DNA of 23,247 nucleotides from Methylococcaceae bacterium. Lineage in GTDB: Bacteria; Pseudomonadota; Gammaproteobacteria; Methylococcales; Methylomonadaceae. Shown in pieces: positions 1 through 7,493 of the stretch. The notes beneath the pieces are model-generated. The model saw only the letters and a list, made by a program, of their open reading frames with translations. It had not been told where the DNA came from and made no database searches. Every line of letters begins with the position of its first letter. Position 1 is the first letter of the stretch. The position numbers were made by a program, and so were the translations under genes. The stretch covers positions 1 to 23,247 of the forward strand of contig JABFST010000221.1 of assembly GCA_013140465.1 (NCBI GenBank). The letters run 5' to 3'.

Positions 1-9
1 CCCTAATAT

Positions 10-1461
10 ATGAGCCAAAAACCGTCTCCAGCCGCCCCCTCTTACGATGCTGTGCCGTTATTTGTCGATCTTGACGGCACTTTAATCAAAACCGATTTAT
101 TAATTGAAAGCGCGTTCTTTTTATTAAAAAAACAACCGTGGATGCTGTTGTTAGTCTTGTACTGGCTGCTACTGGGCCGAGCCCGCCTTAAAGCCGAGAT
201 AGCCCACCGTGCGCAGTTGGATTTTGAAGTGTTGCCGCTACAACAAGAGTTTGTCGCTTTTCTCCAGCAACAAGCCCAAGCCGGGCGCAGCCTTTATTTG
301 GCGACGGCCTCAGACCGTAGCCTTGCCGAACCTGTCGCCAATCGCCTAGGGTTTTTTAAGGGCGTATTGGCTAGCGATGGGCAACATAACCTTAAGGGCA
401 AACGCAAATTAGAAGCCATCTTGACCAGTGTGCATGACGCGCCGTTTGATTATGCGGGCAACGCCCATGTGGATTTGGAGATTTGGGCCAAAGCGCGGCG
501 TGCGATTATCGTCAACCCGTCGGGTGGCTTGGTGGCTGCCGCCAAAAAGCGGCGTTATGTGGTGCAGCAAGTGTTTGATGACCGCCCACCGACGATCAAA
601 ACCTGGCTACGCGCGTTTAGGGTGCACCAATGGGCTAAAAATGTGTTGTTAGGCGTACCCATTTTGACCGCCCATGCGTTTACGGTGACGGCTATTGCCG
701 ATACCGTGACCGCCTTTCTCGCCTTTGGCTTAGTCGCGTCGGCGACTTATTTGCTTAATGATTTATTAGATTTGGTGTCAGACCGCCACCATCCGCGTAA
801 ATGCAAACGCCCGTTTGCGGCGGGTGACATTAATTTGCTATCGGGCATTTTCGCTATGGTCGCCTTGTTTGCGGCGGGTTTTAGCCTGGCAGTACAACTC
901 ACCGACACTTTTCTGTTCACCTTGCTGGGGTATTTGTGCTTGACCATCAGCTATTCGTTTTACTTCAAGCGCGTAGTGTTGATCGACGTGCTGCTGCTGG
1001 CGTCGTTGTACACGATCCGCATTGCCGCAGGGGCGTTCGCAATAGACGTAACCTTGTCGTCGTGGTTGCTGGGTTTTTCGATGTTTTTGTTCCTAAGCCT
1101 GGCCTTGGTCAAACGCTGCACCGAGTTATTGGCTATGCAGCGCTTAGAGCGTTTGAGCATGAAAGGCCGTGATTATCATGTCGCCGATTATGGTGTTCTA
1201 AGCGCGATGGGCGTGGCGGCGGGGTATTTGTCGATACTGGTATTGGCCTTGTTCATCAGCACACCCGAAACACTGGGCAGATACAGCTTGCCTGTCGTGC
1301 TTTGGCTGTTATGCCCGCTGATGGCGTATTGGGTGTCGCGCTTGTGGCTAAAGACTGCGCGTGGCGAAATGCACGACGATCCGTTGATGTTTAGCCTAAA
1401 AGACCAGGCCAGTTGGATTGTGTTTATTAATATGATGATGGTGACGTTGGTGGCAATATGA
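10..1461 (+). CDS. HAD phosphatase fused to UbiA-family prenyltransferase (DPPR-synthase-like)
   Basis: This 483-residue protein has two parts. Residues about 15-175 are a HAD-type phosphatase: the nucleophile motif DLDGT carries D20 and D22, TASD at about 99-102 is motif II, the lysine-rich stretch near 130 is motif III, and AGNAHVDLEIW near 149-159 is the acidic motif. Residues about 200-483 are a polytopic UbiA-type prenyltransferase with the N-D-x2-D-x3-D signature at 250-258, the HPRKCKRPFAAG continuation, and a second aspartate motif near D326. Such fusions resemble decaprenyl-phosphate phosphoribosyltransferases, which put phosphoribose on a polyprenyl phosphate; the HAD part could then remove the 5-phosphate. 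The substrate is inferred, not seen. The stop overlaps the next start as ATGA, so the genes are translationally coupled. The upstream ribosome site lies at the window edge, so the start is likely but unproven. Confidence 0.85.
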   Translation: MSQKPSPAAPSYDAVPLFVDLDGTLIKTDLLIESAFFLLKKQPWMLLLVLYWLLLGRARLKAEIAHRAQLDFEVLPLQQEFVAFLQQQAQAGRSLYLATASDRSLAEPVANRLGFFKGVLASDGQHNLKGKRKLEAILTSVHDAPFDYAGNAHVDLEIWAKARRAIIVNPSGGLVAAAKKRRYVVQQVFDDRPPTIKTWLRAFRVHQWAKNVLLGVPILTAHAFTVTAIADTVTAFLAFGLVASATYLLNDLLDLVSDRHHPRKCKRPFAAGDINLLSGIFAMVALFAAGFSLAVQLTDTFLFTLLGYLCLTISYSFYFKRVVLIDVLLLASLYTIRIAAGAFAIDVTLSSWLLGFSMFLFLSLALVKRCTELLAMQRLERLSMKGRDYHVADYGVLSAMGVAAGYLSILVLALFISTPETLGRYSLPVVLWLLCPLMAYWVSRLWLKTARGEMHDDPLMFSLKDQASWIVFINMMMVTLVAI

Positions 1462-1850
1462 AAGAAATGACAATTTCCTGGCCGGTGCTGACGCTGATTT
1501 TTATCAGCGTCACTATTTCGGCGGTCGCGCAAATCACCTTAAAGCACGGTATGTCCACCACTGCCGTGCAACAAAGCCTGAGCGGCGGCATACTGGCTAT
1601 TGCATGGGCGGTCGCCAAGAGCCTGTATGTGTGGCTAGGGCTGATGATGTACGCCCTCGGTGCGGTGCTGTGGTTGGGCGTATTGGCAAAAATCAATGTC
1701 AGCATCGCTTACCCGTTTGTCGGCTTAGGTTTTATTTTAACGGCGTTATTTGGCGTGTTTTTGTTGGGCGAAGCTTTTTCCGTCATCCGTTTTGTCGGTA
1801 CTTGCCTCGTGGTGTTAGGCATTATTTTGGTGACTCACCAAGGTTGTTGA
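1458..1850 (+). CDS. Small four-helix DMT/EamA-like membrane protein (ArnE/SMR-type)
   Basis: A 130-residue, very hydrophobic protein with four predicted membrane helices (about residues 8-28, 42-70, 78-100 and 103-125). The pattern, including an early Q-I-T-L-K-H segment, an N-V-S-I-A-Y-P-F segment and a G-E-A-F loop before the last helix, is that of the small EmrE/ArnE/ArnF branch of the drug/metabolite transporter superfamily. It overlaps the prenyltransferase gene by 4 bases and is followed 4 bases later by a membrane glycosyltransferase. In that setting a role in flipping an undecaprenyl-linked sugar, as ArnE/ArnF do for aminoarabinose, is more likely than drug efflux. That is inference from context. 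Confidence 0.75.
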   Translation: MKEMTISWPVLTLIFISVTISAVAQITLKHGMSTTAVQQSLSGGILAIAWAVAKSLYVWLGLMMYALGAVLWLGVLAKINVSIAYPFVGLGFILTALFGVFLLGEAFSVIRFVGTCLVVLGIILVTHQGC

Positions 1851-1854
1851 GTAC

Positions 1855-3396
1855 ATGGCTGCCCTTCTAAAGGTTTATGGAATCGCGCTAGGCATAGGCT
1901 TGATTGCCGCCACGGTCGCGTATGGTATGCCCGTGTTCCCTTACACCCCTGACAGCGCTTGTTATATCGAACAAGCGCGGGGTTTGCTGTTGCGCGGTGA
2001 GTTTGCCAGCGGCCTCTACGACACTTTCAACCCTACCGTAACTTATGTGCCGGACCCGCTGTTCCCGCCCGGGTATCCGGTATTAATCGCAGCCCTTACG
2101 TTGCTGTCAGGTGTGCCCGCAGAAACAGTGGCTTGGTTGTTAAGCCTGTCGGCATTGGCCTTCATCCCAACGGTCATGGTGTTTTCGTTCCGGCACATCA
2201 TCGGCACACGCGCCGCCTTAGCGATAGGGCTGTTAGTCGCCACCACACCTGCGATCATGCGCTGGGGCAATATTGCCGCAACTGATGTCTTGTCGCTGTT
2301 GCTGATTATGTTGTGCATGGGCTTGGCCTTAAAGGCCGAACTCAGCCTTAAACGATGGACGGTGCTGGGGCTGTTATTGGGATTTGCCTATTTGCTTAGA
2401 AACGCCAATTTGGCATTTATCCTCAGTTTAGGCGGGCTAATCGCTTGGCAACTGGTTTTTGAATCGGGGCAACGCCGCTCCAAGCTGATCTGCACGGGTG
2501 CGTTACTTGCCAGCTTTACTGTCGTTGTTGTACCGTGGATGCTGAGAAACTGGCTGGTATTTGGCAAAATCCAGCCGTATTCGATGCCGCCTAGCACAGT
2601 AGGTGTCATTGAAAACAGCCATGCGTTTCTTGAGGCGCAACTGGCGATAGTCATTTTGTTTACCGATGCCGCCGCTTTTTTTGCCAGAACGCCGCTAGGC
2701 TTGTCGGTAGTGCTGATAGGCGTGTTGGCATTATGTGCTTGGGTGGCAAAAAATTGGCAAACATGGCCTAAAGCCGCTAAGCACACGCTCATCATCTGCA
2801 CACTGTATTGTGTGTTTGGGGCGGCGGTCGTAATTGCCGCACGCAGTAAATACCAATGGGGAGAATTGATTTCTGAACGCCATGCCTTACCCTATTTGTT
2901 TGCCCTGCTGACTGCCTTAGCACTCATCCTTAAGCACACGCCATTGCCCCGCAAGCGCGGTATAGGGCTGTCGGTGTTGGCGGCGTTGTTTTTGGTGCGG
3001 CTGTATTTTATGCCCGAACTCTATAACAACAATTTTTATCAAGCCAATTTGTATACTGCCGCCAACTATATCAGCCAACATAAGCACACCGATCCGTTGT
3101 GCACCCAATTAAACGGGCGTTTGGGCATTTCCAATTACGCGTTCGTGTATCGGGTGTTGTGCGCGGTGCCGATCCGGCACACCTTCCCGATCTTGCATGG
3201 CGACACGTTTAACGATGAGGCGATCCAAAAACTATTGGACTTGCCTATAACAACCGGGATTATCGTCGCTATGCTCCCTAACCATGACATCGACAAAACC
3301 AGCTTGCCGCTCAGCGCAAAACATCTGCACCAACTCAATGCCCAAGGCTGGCAAGTCGAAGAAAATGGGGCAATGGGTTTTATCATCAAACGCTAA
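1855..3396 (+). CDS. GT-C-type membrane glycosyltransferase (GT39/PMT-like)
   Basis: A 513-residue polytopic protein with about ten membrane helices and a soluble C-terminal portion. The first helix is followed by the loop T-P-D-S-A-C-Y at 31-37, whose D33 sits where GT-C enzymes carry the catalytic acidic residue. Next comes the P-P-G-Y-P segment near 70, typical of the dolichol/polyprenyl-phosphate mannosyl- and arabinosyltransferase class. Such enzymes take a sugar from a polyprenyl phosphate outside the cytoplasmic membrane and transfer it to a glycan, lipid or protein. The gene starts 4 bases after the small transporter gene, so it is in the same operon as the prenyltransferase that may make its donor. 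Acceptor and sugar cannot be read from the sequence. Annotation pipelines may call it only a hypothetical membrane protein. Confidence 0.7.
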   Translation: MAALLKVYGIALGIGLIAATVAYGMPVFPYTPDSACYIEQARGLLLRGEFASGLYDTFNPTVTYVPDPLFPPGYPVLIAALTLLSGVPAETVAWLLSLSALAFIPTVMVFSFRHIIGTRAALAIGLLVATTPAIMRWGNIAATDVLSLLLIMLCMGLALKAELSLKRWTVLGLLLGFAYLLRNANLAFILSLGGLIAWQLVFESGQRRSKLICTGALLASFTVVVVPWMLRNWLVFGKIQPYSMPPSTVGVIENSHAFLEAQLAIVILFTDAAAFFARTPLGLSVVLIGVLALCAWVAKNWQTWPKAAKHTLIICTLYCVFGAAVVIAARSKYQWGELISERHALPYLFALLTALALILKHTPLPRKRGIGLSVLAALFLVRLYFMPELYNNNFYQANLYTAANYISQHKHTDPLCTQLNGRLGISNYAFVYRVLCAVPIRHTFPILHGDTFNDEAIQKLLDLPITTGIIVAMLPNHDIDKTSLPLSAKHLHQLNAQGWQVEENGAMGFIIKR

Positions 3397-3410
3397 TCCC
3401 TAATCCAGAC

Positions 3411-3434
3411 AGCGGGCCTAAACCTAGGCTCGCT
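3411..3434 (+). terminator. Possible terminator hairpin after the glycosyltransferase operon
   Basis: A hairpin with a 10-base-pair stem (one G-T pair) and a four-base loop AACC lies 15 bases after the glycosyltransferase stop. It has no T-run behind it, so it is at best a weak intrinsic terminator or an mRNA-end stabiliser between this operon and yheS. Confidence 0.35.
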
Positions 3435-3455
3435 TCACTATTGACCTGACTATTC

Positions 3456-5342
3456 ATGCTAAATTTTAAAAATATAGCCCTGCGCCGTGGCGCGAGGGTG
3501 TTGTTTGCCAATTCGTCTTTTACCGTCCACAAAGGCCAAAAAGTCGGCTTTACAGGCGCGAATGGCGCGGGCAAATCCAGCTTGTTTGCGCTAGTCAAAA
3601 ACGAGCTGCATCTGGATGAAGGCGATTTTTCCATGCCGCCGAATTTGGAAATTGCCCATGTTGCCCAAGAAACGCCCGCCGTCGGCTGTTCGGCGATTGA
3701 TTATGTGATAGACGGCGACCAGGAATTACGCCGCTTACAAGCGCAGTTGGCGGCAGCGGAACACGCCGACAATGGCCTAAAACAAGCGGAACTGCACGCC
3801 GCCTTAGACGTAATTGGCGGCTATACCGCCATCGCACGCGCCTCGCGGCTGATGAACGGCTTGGGCTTTACGCCTGTGCAAGAACAACTGCCAGTCAACT
3901 CATTTTCGGGCGGTTGGCGGATGCGCTTAAATTTGGCGCAAGCGTTGATGTGCCGCTCCGACGTGTTATTGCTGGACGAACCCACCAACCATTTGGACTT
4001 GGATGCGGTAATCTGGTTGCAAGATTGGCTGTGCAAATATCCCGGCACCTTATTGTTGATTTCGCATGACCGCGATTTTCTCGACACCATCACCGACCAC
4101 ATTGTCCATATCGAACAAAACAAGGCGGAAATTTATACGGGCAATTATTCGGCCTTTGAAAAAATGCGTGCCGAAAAACTGGCGCAGCAACAATCCGCCT
4201 ATCAAAAACAACAACGTGAAATTGCCCATATCCAAAGCTTTGTAGACCGCTTTAAGGCGCAAGCTACTAAGGCGCGGCAAGCGCAAAGCCGCATTAAGGC
4301 ATTGGAACGCATGGAGCTGATTGCGATGGCACATGTCGATTCGCCGTTTGATTTTAGCTTTGCCAAACCCGAAAAAATGCAGAACCCGCTGTTGACTTTA
4401 GACAATGTCGATATAGGTTATGGTGAGCGTTGTGTGGTTAAACAAGCGGGCATGGCGATTTCGCCGGGCGACCGCATAGGCTTGTTAGGCCCTAATGGCG
4501 CGGGCAAATCCAGCCTGATTAAAGTCTTGGCCGGGGAAATGCCGCCTATGTCAGGCAAACGGCGCGAGGCCGAAGCCTTAAAAATTGGCTATTTCGCCCA
4601 ACATCAGCTGGAACAGTTGCAGCTCGATGAAAGCCCGTTATGGCATTTGCAAAAATTGGACAAACTGGCTACCGAAAAAGACTTACGCAATTTTTTGGGC
4701 GGCTTTGATTTTCAGGGCGATAAAGTCTTACAAGCCGTCAAACCGTTTTCCGGCGGCGAAAAAGCCCGCTTGGTATTGGCGTTGCTGGTGTACCAAAACC
4801 CCAATTTGTTGCTGTTGGACGAGCCGACCAACCATTTGGACTTGGAAATGCGCCATGCCTTAAGCGTGGCCTTGCAAGATTACCAAGGCGCTATTGTAGT
4901 GGTGTCGCATGATCGGCATTTGTTGCGTTCAGTGACGGACCAACTGTTGTTGGTTGCCGACGGCAAAGTGCGCCCTTTCGACGGCGATCTCGACGATTAC
5001 CGGATCTGGCTGACCGAACAGAAAAAGGCCGATGACAAACCGCTGCCCGATGCAGCCCCCGTGGTATCGCGCAAAGACCAACGCAAACAAGATGCCGAGC
5101 GGCGGCAAAAACACAAACCCTTATATGACGCACTGAAAAAAGCCGAGCTGGCGGTAGAAAAATTCCATGCCGAACAGCGGCAGTTAGAGCAGCAATTGGC
5201 TGATCCAGCCATTTACGAAGACACTGAAAAAGCCCGTTTAAAACAAGTGCTGGAACGCAAAGTGGCGGTAGATAAAGCCTTGGATGAGGCCGAAACAGCC
5301 TGGATGGAGGCGGAAGAACAGATTGCCGGCTTGGCGGATTAA
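3456..5342 (+). CDS. yheS: ABC-F family ATPase YheS (translation factor)
   Basis: This 628-residue protein has two ABC nucleotide-binding domains and no membrane part. Domain 1 has the Walker A motif GANGAGKSS at about 34-42, signature FSGGW near 149-153 and Walker B LLLDEPTNHLDL near 170-181. Domain 2 has GPNGAGKSS near 344-352, FSGGEKARL near 429 and LLLDEPTNHLDL near 450. The linker at about 235-300 is long, charged and helical, as in ABC-F proteins that reach the ribosomal tRNA sites. The C-terminal 100 residues form a charged coiled coil. Length and residue pattern match E. coli YheS (about 637 residues) rather than Uup or EttA. ABC-F proteins act on ribosomes to relieve stalling. No clear Shine-Dalgarno precedes the ATG at 3456, but the first residues align with the family start. 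Confidence 0.93.
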   Translation: MLNFKNIALRRGARVLFANSSFTVHKGQKVGFTGANGAGKSSLFALVKNELHLDEGDFSMPPNLEIAHVAQETPAVGCSAIDYVIDGDQELRRLQAQLAAAEHADNGLKQAELHAALDVIGGYTAIARASRLMNGLGFTPVQEQLPVNSFSGGWRMRLNLAQALMCRSDVLLLDEPTNHLDLDAVIWLQDWLCKYPGTLLLISHDRDFLDTITDHIVHIEQNKAEIYTGNYSAFEKMRAEKLAQQQSAYQKQQREIAHIQSFVDRFKAQATKARQAQSRIKALERMELIAMAHVDSPFDFSFAKPEKMQNPLLTLDNVDIGYGERCVVKQAGMAISPGDRIGLLGPNGAGKSSLIKVLAGEMPPMSGKRREAEALKIGYFAQHQLEQLQLDESPLWHLQKLDKLATEKDLRNFLGGFDFQGDKVLQAVKPFSGGEKARLVLALLVYQNPNLLLLDEPTNHLDLEMRHALSVALQDYQGAIVVVSHDRHLLRSVTDQLLLVADGKVRPFDGDLDDYRIWLTEQKKADDKPLPDAAPVVSRKDQRKQDAERRQKHKPLYDALKKAELAVEKFHAEQRQLEQQLADPAIYEDTEKARLKQVLERKVAVDKALDEAETAWMEAEEQIAGLAD

Positions 5343-5354
5343 TGTCCCCATGCG

Positions 5355-5374
5355 CTTTTCCGGGAACGGAAAGG
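5355..5374 (+). other. Hairpin between yheS and the membrane-protein gene
   Basis: An eight-base-pair stem with one T-G pair and the loop GGAA lies 12 bases after the yheS stop. No T-run follows, so it may act as an mRNA processing or stabilising element rather than a terminator. Confidence 0.3.
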
Positions 5375-5396
5375 GCAAACAGATAACAATTCAATG

Positions 5397-5401
5397 AAGG
5401 A
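5397..5401 (+). promoter_or_regulatory. Ribosome binding site deciding the start at 5409
   Basis: AAGGA lies 7 bases before the ATG at 5409 and just inside the alternative upstream ATG at 5394. This makes 5409 the better start for the next gene. Confidence 0.7.
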
Positions 5402-5408
5402 AATACCC

Positions 5409-5921
5409 ATGTTTGAAATCATAAAGCTGTTATTTGAGATTTGTCTGTTTAAAAAAGGCCCGCAGGATTTACCGTATTCCTCGTGGCTGCTTAAGCTCAT
5501 GTTAGTATTGTACCTGGGCATACGCGTGCTGATGCTCAACATCCATTACGATGCCTTACATGTCGTCTTGCAACTGCTGGTTGATGTTGTGCTGGTGTCG
5601 GCCTTTTTTTGGGGCATTTTGTCAGTGGTGGGCAAACGCGGACGCTTCTACCAAGTGTTGGCGGCGGCCTTGGGCACCGATGCCCTGATGAGCTTTTTTG
5701 CTTTGCCGGGCGTTGCCACCATTGAAACCGGGCAAGGCGGCTTATGGGTATTATTGGTGATGTTTGGTTTAATTGGCTGGCATTGGGCGATTACTGGGCA
5801 TATTATTCGCAATGCGCTAGAGCAAAGCCTAAGCTTTAGTTTAGGGTTGGCGTTTTTGTATTTGCTGGGGACTTATCAGGTGATGGCGTTATTATTTCCT
5901 GAAGTTTCTGGCGTTAAATAG
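5409..5921 (+). CDS. Small integral membrane protein of unknown function
   Basis: A 170-residue protein with four or five hydrophobic segments (about 22-42, 48-75, 82-100, 108-130 and 138-160) and a short cytoplasmic-looking N-terminus. I recognise no named domain and no catalytic motif; Yip1-like membrane proteins have a similar build, but I cannot claim that family. The start at 5409 is chosen because AAGGA sits 7 bases upstream, whereas the ATG at 5394 has no good ribosome site. The stop codon TAG is part of the TAGGAG ribosome site of the following universal stress protein, so the two genes are translated from one message. Confidence 0.75.
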   Translation: MFEIIKLLFEICLFKKGPQDLPYSSWLLKLMLVLYLGIRVLMLNIHYDALHVVLQLLVDVVLVSAFFWGILSVVGKRGRFYQVLAAALGTDALMSFFALPGVATIETGQGGLWVLLVMFGLIGWHWAITGHIIRNALEQSLSFSLGLAFLYLLGTYQVMALLFPEVSGVK

Positions 5922-5930
5922 GAGCAAGTC

Positions 5931-6374
5931 ATGAACAACTATAAACACATTTTATTGGGCGTGGATTTTTACGAAAATTGTGATGCCGTTGCTTTTCGCG
6001 CTAAAGAATTGGCGGCCCATTATCAGGCTCAGCTCAGCATCGTGCATGTCTTCGACAGCCTACCCATGACTGATGCCAGCTATGGGATGGACATGCCGTT
6101 CAATATGGATGTGACCAACGAATTAATGGCGGGGGCGAAAAAACGCTTGTCAGAGTTGGCGGAAAAATTAGCCGTACCCGCCAGCAACGCTTGGTTGGAA
6201 ATGGGCAGCCCTAAGGCCGAGATCATCAGGGTTGCCGAAGAAAAACAAGTGGACTTAATCGTCGTGGGATCCCACGGGCGGCACGGTTTGGCATTGTTGC
6301 TGGGTTCTACCGCCAATGGCGTTTTGCACCATGCACACTGCGATGTGCTGGCGGTGCGCTTGCAAGACAATTAA
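5931..6374 (+). CDS. Universal stress protein (UspA family, nucleotide-binding type)
   Basis: A 147-residue single-domain Usp. It begins with the family opening Y-K-H-I-L-L-G-V-D, has the middle V-P-x4-W-L-E-x-G-S-P segment, and ends with the nucleotide-binding loop: G113-x2-G116-x8-G125-S-T followed by C-D-V-L-A-V-R. That loop is the mark of ATP-binding Usp proteins, as opposed to the UspA branch that lacks it. It is likely cytoplasmic, dimeric and induced by stress or growth arrest. An AGGAG ribosome site overlaps the stop of the membrane-protein gene, giving a two-gene unit. A miniature transposable element has inserted 4 bases after its stop codon, where its terminator would be expected. 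Confidence 0.92.
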   Translation: MNNYKHILLGVDFYENCDAVAFRAKELAAHYQAQLSIVHVFDSLPMTDASYGMDMPFNMDVTNELMAGAKKRLSELAEKLAVPASNAWLEMGSPKAEIIRVAEEKQVDLIVVGSHGRHGLALLLGSTANGVLHHAHCDVLAVRLQDN

Positions 6375-6410
6375 CAAATCAATAATGTAACTATTCAGCA
6401 TCCGGGGCAC

Positions 6411-6490
6411 AACAGCCGTTCGCTGAGCGGAACAGCCGTTCGCTGAGCGGAACAGCCTTTTGCTGAGCGGAACAGCCGTTCGCTGAGCGG
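6411..6490 (+). repeat. Four 20-base tandem repeats inside the MITE
   Basis: Units at 6411-6430, 6431-6450, 6451-6470 and 6471-6490 have the consensus AACAGCCGTTCGCTGAGCGG. Three are identical and the third has two changes. There are no spacers, so this is not a CRISPR array. The unit ends in the same CTGAGCGG that forms the 5' part of the hairpin at 6482-6527. Confidence 0.9.
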
Positions 6491-6527
6491 AGTCGAAGCG
6501 AACAAACCGGCTTCGACTCCGCTCAGC
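6482..6527 (+). repeat. 18-bp perfect inverted repeat (REP-like hairpin)
   Basis: GCTGAGCGGAGTCGAAGC at 6482-6499 pairs perfectly with 6510-6527 across a ten-base loop. This type of palindrome recurs between genes in many bacteria. It could stabilise or end the usp message, but it has no T-run. Confidence 0.85.
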
Positions 6528-6560
6528 CTACGGTAAAGACTCCGCTCAGCCTACGGTAAA
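6515..6560 (+). repeat. Two 23-base direct repeats
   Basis: Positions 6515-6537 and 6538-6560 are identical 23-base copies that begin GACTCCGCTCAGCC and end GGTAAA. They duplicate the 3' arm of the hairpin, mirroring the expansion of its 5' arm upstream. Confidence 0.9.
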
Positions 6561-6645
6561 TTTGACTTATTAGAAGTCGCTCTGAATAGTTACTCAATAA
6601 TAAAAATAGCCGCCTGATTGCGGCGGCAACAAGAAGGGTATTCAA

Positions 6646-7074
6646 ATGATTGGGCATATTGACAGCTATAATCCCGAAAGCCAATCGGGCGTAATAAAAA
6701 CCGACGGCAAAAGCTTTGCCTTCCATACCGACGATTGGGTGTCAGACGTTGCTCCTGATGTGGGCGATGATGTGATTTTTGTACCCGAAGGCGAAATTGC
6801 GCGGGAAATTAATCTGGCGGGGGCTTGTCTGGCGCCACCTAAAGAGGTCAAAAATAAATATCTGGCGGCGGTGTTGGCCTTGGTGTTGGGCTGGGCCGGG
6901 GCGCATCGGTTTTATCTGGGCTTTTATCAGCTCGGTGTTATTCAGTTGGTGCTGACGGTTATCTTGTATGTGACCGGGTTTCCTGGGTTTGCCTTTTTGT
7001 GGGCATTTGTCGAAAGCATTTTGCTGGTTACAGGCAATATGAACAAAGATGCCAAAGGCCGTCCGATAAAATAA
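6646..7074 (+). CDS. Cold-shock-like N-terminus fused to a TM2 domain
   Basis: A 142-residue protein. Residues 1-55 look like a degenerate OB/cold-shock fold: a G-x-I-x2-Y start, S-G-V-I-K-T-D-G-K-S-F-A-F-H in place of the RNP motifs, then the V-G-D-D-V-I-F-V strand. Residues 69-130 are a TM2 domain: a charged K-N-K-Y start, a first helix, the loop W-A-G-A-H-R-F-Y-L-G at 83-92, and a second hydrophobic region to about 129. TM2 proteins are small two-helix membrane proteins with no agreed biochemical role. The gene starts 45 bases after the MITE, with AGAAGGG upstream of the ATG. A 6-base-pair hairpin at 6609-6627 lies just before that ribosome site. A bidirectional terminator follows. Confidence 0.85.
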   Translation: MIGHIDSYNPESQSGVIKTDGKSFAFHTDDWVSDVAPDVGDDVIFVPEGEIAREINLAGACLAPPKEVKNKYLAAVLALVLGWAGAHRFYLGFYQLGVIQLVLTVILYVTGFPGFAFLWAFVESILLVTGNMNKDAKGRPIK

Positions 7075-7093
7075 GCCATCTGCACGCGCATAA

Positions 7094-7129
7094 AAAAGCC
7101 CTTGCCGAACAGGTCCGGCAAGGGCTTTT
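7094..7129. terminator. Bidirectional intrinsic terminator
   Basis: A perfect 14-base-pair stem (AAAAGCCCTTGCCG at 7094-7107 paired with 7116-7129) encloses an eight-base loop. The A-rich left foot and T-rich right foot give a terminator in both directions, fitting its place between the converging TM2 and cold-shock genes. Confidence 0.9.
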
Positions 7130-7151
7130 ATGACGCTGAATGGTTTAACGT

Positions 7152-7355
7152 TTACTTAGGGTTAACGTTGGCGGCTGTTAAGCCTTTTGGGCCTGATTCG
7201 ATGTCAAAAGTTACGGTTTGGCCTTCAGTTAATGTTTTAAAGCCTCCGCCTTGAATAACAGTGTGATGTACAAACACATCTTCGCCACCATCATTGGGTG
7301 CTATAAAACCAAAACCTTTAGTATTGTTAAACCACTTTACAGTGCCTGTTGCCAT
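7152..7355 (-). CDS. CspA-family cold-shock protein
   Basis: A 67-residue protein of the usual size. It has the RNA-binding motif K-G-F-G-F-I at 13-18, V-F-V-H-H at 27-31, and the closing [10 protein letters not shown]. Such proteins bind single-stranded nucleic acid and melt RNA structures; members may be cold-induced or constitutive. The start has a good AGGAG site 10 bases upstream. The leader between this gene and the CBS gene (7356-7493) contains an inverted repeat that may be part of a structured 5' untranslated region, as in the cspA class. Confidence 0.95.
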   Translation of the reverse strand: MATGTVKWFNNTKGFGFIAPNDGGEDVFVHHTVIQGGGFKTLTEGQTVTFDIESGPKGLTAANVNPK

Positions 7356-7379
7356 TTTAAAAAACTCCTAATTAAAAAC

Positions 7380-7426
7380 TTACGGTTAACACAGAACTAC
7401 AATATTGATAATCGCGAAAACCGTAA
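7380..7426 (-). promoter_or_regulatory. Inverted repeat in the cold-shock gene leader
   Basis: TTACGGTT at 7380-7387 is the exact reverse complement of AACCGTAA at 7419-7426, enclosing 31 bases. It lies upstream of the ribosome site of the cold-shock gene, so it is either an operator or the closing stem of a structured leader. Confidence 0.4.
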
Positions 7427-7493
7427 CGTCCACTCGTTCAACATCTTGACTCTGCTGGTGCAAATTGTACTGCTATTTAGCGCGGGATGCCAT

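Larger units (their letters stand above)
6379..6601 (+). mobile_element. IS66-type MITE with 8-bp target duplication
   Basis: The block 6387-6593 (207 bases) begins with GTAACTATTCAG (6387-6398) and ends with its exact reverse complement CTGAATAGTTAC (6582-6593). It is flanked directly by identical 8-base direct repeats TCAATAAT at 6379-6386 and 6594-6601. Terminal repeats starting GTAA together with 8-base target duplications are the known signature of the IS66 family. No transposase fits in 207 bases, so this is a non-autonomous miniature element needing an IS66 transposase elsewhere in the genome. The interior consists of tandem repeats and a long hairpin. The intact duplication points to a fairly recent insertion between the usp gene and the TM2 gene. 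Confidence 0.85.

Noticed and set aside
4891..5394. 167-residue minus-strand frame over the end of yheS
   Set aside because: It mirrors the yheS coding sequence and its composition is arginine- and proline-rich, as antisense frames are.
6411..6490. Short regularly spaced repeats that might be a CRISPR array
   Set aside because: The units follow each other with no unique spacers, and no cas gene is near.
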